DNA of 64,000 bases. Origin: Okibacterium fritillariae (lineage in GTDB: Bacteria > Actinomycetota > Actinomycetes > Actinomycetales > Microbacteriaceae). The position numbers and the translations under genes are program-made. A model generated the notes under the pieces. That model did no database searches, was not told the origin of the DNA, and saw only the letters and a list, made by a program, of their open reading frames with translations. The stretch spans positions 1,984,001 to 2,048,000 of the forward strand of contig NZ_FUZP01000001.1 in the NCBI RefSeq assembly GCF_900167575.1. Reading direction: 5' to 3'. Position 1 is the first letter of the stretch. Each line of letters begins with the position of its first letter. This document shows positions 59,921 through 64,000 of this stretch, piece after piece.

Positions 59921-61196
59921 TCGTCACCGTATTCGACGGGCCGGTCTCGACACCCGCGGCAGTGACGCCCTTCACGGTATAAATAAGCGTCTTGGCATCC
60001 TGCGCCCACCACTGCGTGCTCGAGAAGGTCGTCGAGAGCGTCCCCGCATTCAAGCGCGTGTTGCGGATGTTCTTGATGTACGTGCCGTTCTCGTAGAATC
60101 GGTACGAGGCAACGGATGCCATGGAGTCAGCCTTCCAATTGGCCTTCAGGTTCAGCCAGGCGTAGGTTCCTCCGTTGTTGCCGCAGTAACCCACCCGTTC
60201 AACCGTCAAAGCGCTCGGTGTCGCGACGGTCCTCTGCACCGGCTGCCACGCGAGCGCCGATGTCGACGTGTCGATGCGCTGCGGCAGAACGCGAAGGTTC
60301 GTCCCGTTCTTGGCGATGAGTGCCAGCCGTGGCTGGCCGTTTGTCGCGGGCGAATAATTCGCGAAGAGGATGGTTGATCCGTCAGGAGACCAAACGGGAC
60401 GCTGTGCTTGGCTGAGGTTCACGTTGGCGGTCACGTTCACATAATTGGTTGCCGTCGGCGTCATGCGCACGATGTCCCAACGGTTCGCGGCATCACCCTT
60501 AGCCAGCAACATGAGCACGCTTGTGCCATCGCGCGACAGTTCGGGTTCGGTGAACATGTGGCTCTGAGCGGCACCGGTCACAGCGGGAGAAGGCAGTGCG
60601 TAGCACGACTTCGAACCGGTCGAGGTGGACAGGGTGCACAGTTGCCGTTCCGAGTTGATGTAGAGAAGTCGGTCCGAGTCGGGATACCACGAGAGGAAGA
60701 AGTGCGCGAGGTCAGAACTGTTTGGCACCGCGGCAAGACCCGTGCCGTCGGCGTTGATGAGCGCGATTCGCTGCGACGACGGTGAAGAGGTGCTGAGGAC
60801 GACGGCGATCTTCTTGCCGTCCGGCGACCATGCGGGCGCACCGGCCCGTTCGAATCCCTGGGCACCCGCCGCGACGACCTTCTTACGAGCCGTGAAATCC
60901 TTGTTGGCGGTGAAGACCTCGGTGGGCGCACCCACGGTGGCCTGGCTCTGGAAGGCTATCCGGCCACCATCCGGTGAGAACGACAGATGCTCGTCATAGG
61001 GTGTCGTACCAGCGAATTTCGGGATGCCTGAGGGCGAACCATCCGCCTTCAGCGTGTATCCGTAGCCGTTGTAGATGTTCCCGTTCGACGTGAGCACGGG
61101 CGCCGACGCAGCGGTCGCCGCCGCCGTGGGCATGAGAGCGACCGCGAGCGCCAGAACTGCCCCGCCCGCCAAGACTTGAATAGACCTCTTCTTCAC
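59895..61196 (-). CDS. secreted PD40 (TolB-like) beta-propeller protein
   Basis: Exported protein of 433 residues. A signal peptide (KKRSIQVLAGGAVLALAVALMPTAAATA) ends near ATAASA. At least four PD40/WD40-like blades follow, with the repeated W/F-S-P-D-G-x-x-I motif: SFSPDGGRIAF, AWSPDGKKIAV, SWYPDSDRLLY, VWSPDGSTILF. The C-terminal about 100 residues form a separate fibronectin-like region with a cysteine pair (YCGNNGG and a terminal DC). The start is GTG 61194-61196 with GAGGGG 6 bases upstream. Propellers of this kind bind proteins or glycans outside the cell; the partner is unknown. Confidence 0.87.
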   Translation of the reverse strand: MKKRSIQVLAGGAVLALAVALMPTAAATAASAPVLTSNGNIYNGYGYTLKADGSPSGIPKFAGTTPYDEHLSFSPDGGRIAFQSQATVGAPTEVFTANKDFTARKKVVAAGAQGFERAGAPAWSPDGKKIAVVLSTSSPSSQRIALINADGTGLAAVPNSSDLAHFFLSWYPDSDRLLYINSERQLCTLSTSTGSKSCYALPSPAVTGAAQSHMFTEPELSRDGTSVLMLLAKGDAANRWDIVRMTPTATNYVNVTANVNLSQAQRPVWSPDGSTILFANYSPATNGQPRLALIAKNGTNLRVLPQRIDTSTSALAWQPVQRTVATPSALTVERVGYCGNNGGTYAWLNLKANWKADSMASVASYRFYENGTYIKNIRNTRLNAGTLSTTFSSTQWWAQDAKTLIYTVKGVTAAGVETGPSNTVTINVPALDC

Positions 61197-61410
61197 AGCA
61201 TTCCCCTCTAACCGATCCGACCGACGAACCCTCAATGCGGGATTCGCTCACATCGTGACAGGTCGACAGCGGGACGTACAGGGGCAGTCCTCCCCCGCTC
61301 GCTGAGGTTCAAGCGAGCGTCGGTTTTTGACCGGTACGAGGCCGCCCTTTACCTCGTACCCGACATTCGTTGCAGGGCGCCGTCACCGGCACATGGCGGG
61401 AGACCCGTGC
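61197..61410. other. intergenic with a T-tailed hairpin
   Basis: CGCTCGCT (61296-61303) and AGCGAGCG (61312-61319) form an 8-bp stem, with TTTTT 4 bases later on the plus strand. No plus-strand gene ends nearby, so its use as a terminator is unclear. The rest should be the promoter of the propeller gene. Confidence 0.4.
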
Positions 61411-61989
61411 TCAGACCGCCCGACCCGCCGCCTCACGAGCCGCACGCTCGATCGTGTCGTGCACCTCGACCCAGTGCGCGGCATCCGTCGTCGAGATGTT
61501 CGGGTCATTCGGCCCGTTGCCGACCGAGCCGTCGATGAGTTCGCGCAGGATGTCGGCGTGCCCCGCGTGACGCGATGTCTCGACCGTCATGTGCACGAGA
61601 ATCTGATGAAGCGTCACGTTGCCGCGCTCTCCCGGCCACCACGGCACGCGGCCCGGCGCGTCGATGTCGAGGGCCTGGATGGTGGCGTCGGTCTGCTCGT
61701 TCGAGTAGTGGTGAAAGTCGATGATCTCGGCGAGCGACTCGTCGGCCGTGGCCCACATATCGGCGTCGGTCGTCATGTCCCAGGCGATCGGGCGGTCGGC
61801 GGGGCGCCCGAACACATCACTGAAGTAGCCGAGCTGCGTGCTCGCAACGTGTTTGATCAGGCCGATCAGGTTGGTGCCGGTGGGCACGAGGGGCCGCCGG
61901 GCGTCGTACTCGCCGAGCCCGTCGAGCTTGCCGAGCAGGTCGGCCCGCCTGACTTTCAGATACCCGTGCAGCTGTTCTTTGTGATCCAT
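61411..61989 (-). CDS. DinB-family protein
   Basis: Four-helix-bundle protein of 192 residues in the DinB/DUF664 group. Metal-binding histidines lie in NLIGLIKHVASTQLGYF (about residue 47), DFHHYSNEQ (about 91) and VTLHQILVHMTVETSRHAGHADILRELIDG. This later H-x3-H pattern is typical for mycothiol- or bacillithiol-type DinB transferases. Unlike the DinB protein at 8,854, it has no coupled partner gene. The start is ATG 61987-61989 (MDHKEQLHGYL). Substrate unknown. Confidence 0.88.
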   Translation of the reverse strand: MDHKEQLHGYLKVRRADLLGKLDGLGEYDARRPLVPTGTNLIGLIKHVASTQLGYFSDVFGRPADRPIAWDMTTDADMWATADESLAEIIDFHHYSNEQTDATIQALDIDAPGRVPWWPGERGNVTLHQILVHMTVETSRHAGHADILRELIDGSVGNGPNDPNISTTDAAHWVEVHDTIERAAREAAGRAV

Positions 61990-62081
61990 GCTCCGACTAT
62001 GCCGCCATCGCGCGCGCCGCGCCAGGTCTGCCGTCAGCGAACCCGGCCCGCTCCGGCCCCGCACCTTGGTTGACTGACCCC

Positions 62082-63272
62082 ATGAGACTCCTCGTTTTGG
62101 GCGGAACAGCATGGTTGGGCGGCGAGATCGTTACGGCGGCACTCGCCTCGGGTCACGAGGTCACATGCCTCGCGCGCGGCGAATCGGGTCGTGTGCCCAC
62201 AGGCGCCCGCTTCGTCAGCGCCGACCGCGACAAGCCGGATGCCTACGCCGACGTCGTGCCCGAACGCTGGGATGCCGTCATCGACCTCTCCCGCTCCCTC
62301 GACCAGATCCGAGCCGCCGTCGAGGCCCTCGAGCCCCACGCCGACGCCTACCTCTTCGTCTCCTCGACGAGCGCCTACGCCAGCCAATCCGAACGCGGCG
62401 CCGACGAGGATGCCGCCACCTTCCCCGATCCCGATCCCACCACCCCGGCCGCCGACGTGCCTTACGGGGTCGCGAAGGCCGCAGCCGAGCGAGCCGTCCT
62501 CGCAGCCTTCGGCCCCGACCGCAGCGCCATCGTCCGCCCTGGCCTGATCGGCGGCCCCGGCGACTCGACCGGCCGCAGCAGCTACTGGCCGACCCGTTTC
62601 GCGCGCGCCGCCGAGGAGCCCACCCGTTTCGAGCAGTCAGCCGAAGAGCCCACCCGTTTCACGCCGGCAGCCGAAGAGCCGGCTACAACAGCGCAGCTCA
62701 CATCCCCGTCCGACGACGATCGGATGGTTCCCACCCACGCCCAGCGCCCGGTTCTCGTCCCCGCGGTCCCCGACCTGCCGACGGCGCTCATCGATGTGCG
62801 CGACCTCGCGGCCTTCATCGTCAGCCTCGTCGAGCGCGGCATCCGCGGAGTGTTCAACGCAACCAGCCCCGCCCTCCCCTTCTCCGAGCACGTTGCCGTC
62901 GCGCGCCAGGCCGCACACCACACGGGCCCGGTCATCGAGGTCGACGAACGCTGGCTGCTCGACAACGGCGTCTCCCCGTGGGCCGGTCCGCGCAGCCTCC
63001 CGCTCTGGATCGACGACCGCGACTGGTGGGGCATGAACGACCGCGACGTCTCGCGAGCCCTCGAAGCGGGGATGCAGCTGCGCCCCCTCGCCGACACGCT
63101 GGCCGACATCCTGGCCGCCGAGCGCGCGGCGAACTCGCAGCAATCGAATTCTGACGCCAGCACCCCCACCGACGACACCGAGAAAACCGCTGCCCCAGCA
63201 CGCAACGCCGCGCGGGCTGGTCTTTCCGACGCCGAAGAAGAGGAGCTCCTCGCATCCTGGACGACGCGTTAA
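62082..63272 (+). CDS. NAD-dependent epimerase/dehydratase-like (extended SDR)
   Basis: Reductase-like protein of 396 residues. The N-terminal nucleotide-binding motif is LLVLGGTAWLGGEIV (GGxxWLG), followed by FVSSTSAYA, YGVAKAAAERAVL (the Y-x3-K pair) and VRPGLIGGPGD. The C-terminal part (VFNATSPALPF, DNGVSPWAGPRSLPLWI) matches actinobacterial SDR reductases. Between about residues 177 and 201 an in-frame 30-bp repeat inserts AEEPTRF units, probably a surface loop. The message may be leaderless: ATG 62082 has no ribosome site. The C-terminal 45 residues are polar and likely disordered. Confidence 0.88.
   Translation: MRLLVLGGTAWLGGEIVTAALASGHEVTCLARGESGRVPTGARFVSADRDKPDAYADVVPERWDAVIDLSRSLDQIRAAVEALEPHADAYLFVSSTSAYASQSERGADEDAATFPDPDPTTPAADVPYGVAKAAAERAVLAAFGPDRSAIVRPGLIGGPGDSTGRSSYWPTRFARAAEEPTRFEQSAEEPTRFTPAAEEPATTAQLTSPSDDDRMVPTHAQRPVLVPAVPDLPTALIDVRDLAAFIVSLVERGIRGVFNATSPALPFSEHVAVARQAAHHTGPVIEVDERWLLDNGVSPWAGPRSLPLWIDDRDWWGMNDRDVSRALEAGMQLRPLADTLADILAAERAANSQQSNSDASTPTDDTEKTAAPARNAARAGLSDAEEEELLASWTTR
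62610..62683. repeat. 30-bp in-frame tandem repeat in the SDR gene
   Basis: Two copies of a 30-bp unit (62610-62639 and 62640-62669) and a partial third, beginning GCCGA(A/G)GAGCCCACCCG and encoding AEEPTRF plus three variable residues. A further diverged copy precedes them. Confidence 0.8.
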
Positions 63273-63416
63273 CTGACTACTGGCGACGATGCCGTCCCGG
63301 ACGACACCGCAGCAGCCCTATGGTGGACCAACGGCAACTTTCGCGATACTCCACGCTCCATTGAGGGACGCATGACCCGGCGCACGAACCACACGCCCGC
63401 GATCGATAATGGAGAG

Positions 63417-64000
63417 ATGACCGCACCCATCATTTCGCTGCGCGATATCGGCACACCACCGTCCGACGAGCCCCGCACCGCACGCACTCTGCGGGCCCTC
63501 ACCACGGCGCTGCTCGAACTGCTCGAACACAAAGACCTGAACGACATCGGTGTCGCCGAGTTGTGCCGGGCGGCCGACGTGCACCGCACCACCTTCTACG
63601 GCCACTACCGAGGCATCGAGGAACTCGCGGCCGACATCTTCGGGCGCATCGTCGACCGCCTGGCCACGGTCGACGTCACCCGTGACAGCCTCGCCCAGCC
63701 GTCGGTCGTGAGCGCCAGCTACCAGGCGTCATTGCGCCAGATCCTGGCCCACGTCAGTGAGGAGCGCCCCGCCTATCGCGCACTGTTCCTTGCGAAGAAC
63801 GATGCCGGGTTCCGACGCATCCTCGTGTCGACCCTGCACAAGCGCATTTCCATCGCCCTGGACTTCTGGCGCGAGGCCGGTGTCGAGATGTCGCCGGCGG
63901 GTTCGGCCGAGGCCGCGGCCGCCTATTTCGCCGGCGGCACGATGGCCTGCATCGAACAGTGGGCCCTGGGCGAAGACACCGACGCCGAGGCCTATGCCGC
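63417..64000 (+). CDS. TetR family regulator (3' end outside window)
   Basis: At least 194 residues are visible and the frame is still open at the window edge. The N-terminal helix-turn-helix is typical: TARTLRALTTALLELLEHKDL, then IGVAELCRAADVHRTTFYGHYRGIEELAADIF. The rest begins the helical ligand-binding domain (SYQASLRQILAHVSEERPAYR, FAGGTMACIEQWALGED). The start is uncertain: ATG 63417 has GGAGAG touching it, while in-frame ATG 63372 has GAGGG 4 bases upstream. Its target is not evident; the gene after it is not in the window. Confidence 0.88.
   Translation, partial: MTAPIISLRDIGTPPSDEPRTARTLRALTTALLELLEHKDLNDIGVAELCRAADVHRTTFYGHYRGIEELAADIFGRIVDRLATVDVTRDSLAQPSVVSASYQASLRQILAHVSEERPAYRALFLAKNDAGFRRILVSTLHKRISIALDFWREAGVEMSPAGSAEAAAAYFAGGTMACIEQWALGEDTDAEAYA

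Noticed and set aside
61296-61325. Terminator with TTTTT on the plus strand
   Set aside because: The hairpin is real but no plus-strand gene ends before it, so it was not called a terminator.

Overview
The window looks like the chromosome of a high-GC actinobacterium, most likely a member of the Microbacteriaceae. Indications are strong G/C third-position bias, frequent GTG starts, DinB/mycothiol-type proteins, a sortase-type LPVTG surface enzyme and a secreted beta-propeller. This family-level placement is inference from gene style; no ribosomal RNA gene lies in the window.

Layout. Positions 1-24,500 are ordinary chromosome: a partial acyl-CoA synthetase, a MarR/MFS divergent pair, a protealysin-like M4 protease with its emfourin-type inhibitor, a MOSC protein, an amino-acid permease, glucose-6-phosphate dehydrogenase (zwf), a ChaB/Rho_N-DinB pair, a NUDIX hydrolase, a MetY-flavin monooxygenase operon, two MFS transporters around a LysR regulator, a DEAD-box RNA helicase, a cell-wall-anchored X-Pro peptidase-like enzyme, an Eis-like acetyltransferase and a membrane-anchored alpha/beta hydrolase. 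Positions 24,500-32,060 turn to nucleic-acid handling: a uracil-DNA-glycosylase-like protein, a DnaQ-type exonuclease with BRCT domain, an unrecognised conserved protein, an ABC-F ATPase, a MazG-like pyrophosphohydrolase overlapping a GIY-YIG/DUF2075 ATPase, and a type IV-like nuclease joining an SRA-like domain to a PD-(D/E)xK domain. Then come a UbiB kinase with its PadR regulator, a VOC protein and an orphan AbiEi-like antitoxin.

Positions about 35,900-54,720 are a genomic island inserted at the 3' end of tRNA-Pro(GGG). The intact tRNA (54,722-54,798, minus) and a tRNA 3' fragment (35,899-35,939) share 41 identical bases, and the repeat extends through the tRNA terminator to 73 bp with 3 mismatches. 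The left half of the island is decayed: a frameshifted HEPN-like gene, a second broken gene and an IS3 remnant. The right half is intact and consists of long defence-type genes: a Zn-ribbon protein coupled to a 1026-residue PD-(D/E)xK/helical-repeat protein; divergent from it a 1389-residue Avs-like protein (Mrr-type nuclease, STAND NTPase, long sensor region); and a Gabija-like GajA/GajB pair. No integrase gene was recognised. The 1026/332-residue pair is the best candidate for a poorly described system.

Right of the tRNA, 54,875-58,264 holds five tandem small membrane-protein genes, four of which share a W-rich N-terminal motif. They are followed by a MarR/EamA divergent pair whose 39-bp gap carries two perfect 12-bp palindromes, a secreted PD40 beta-propeller, a DinB protein, an SDR-type reductase with an internal 30-bp repeat, and a partial TetR regulator.
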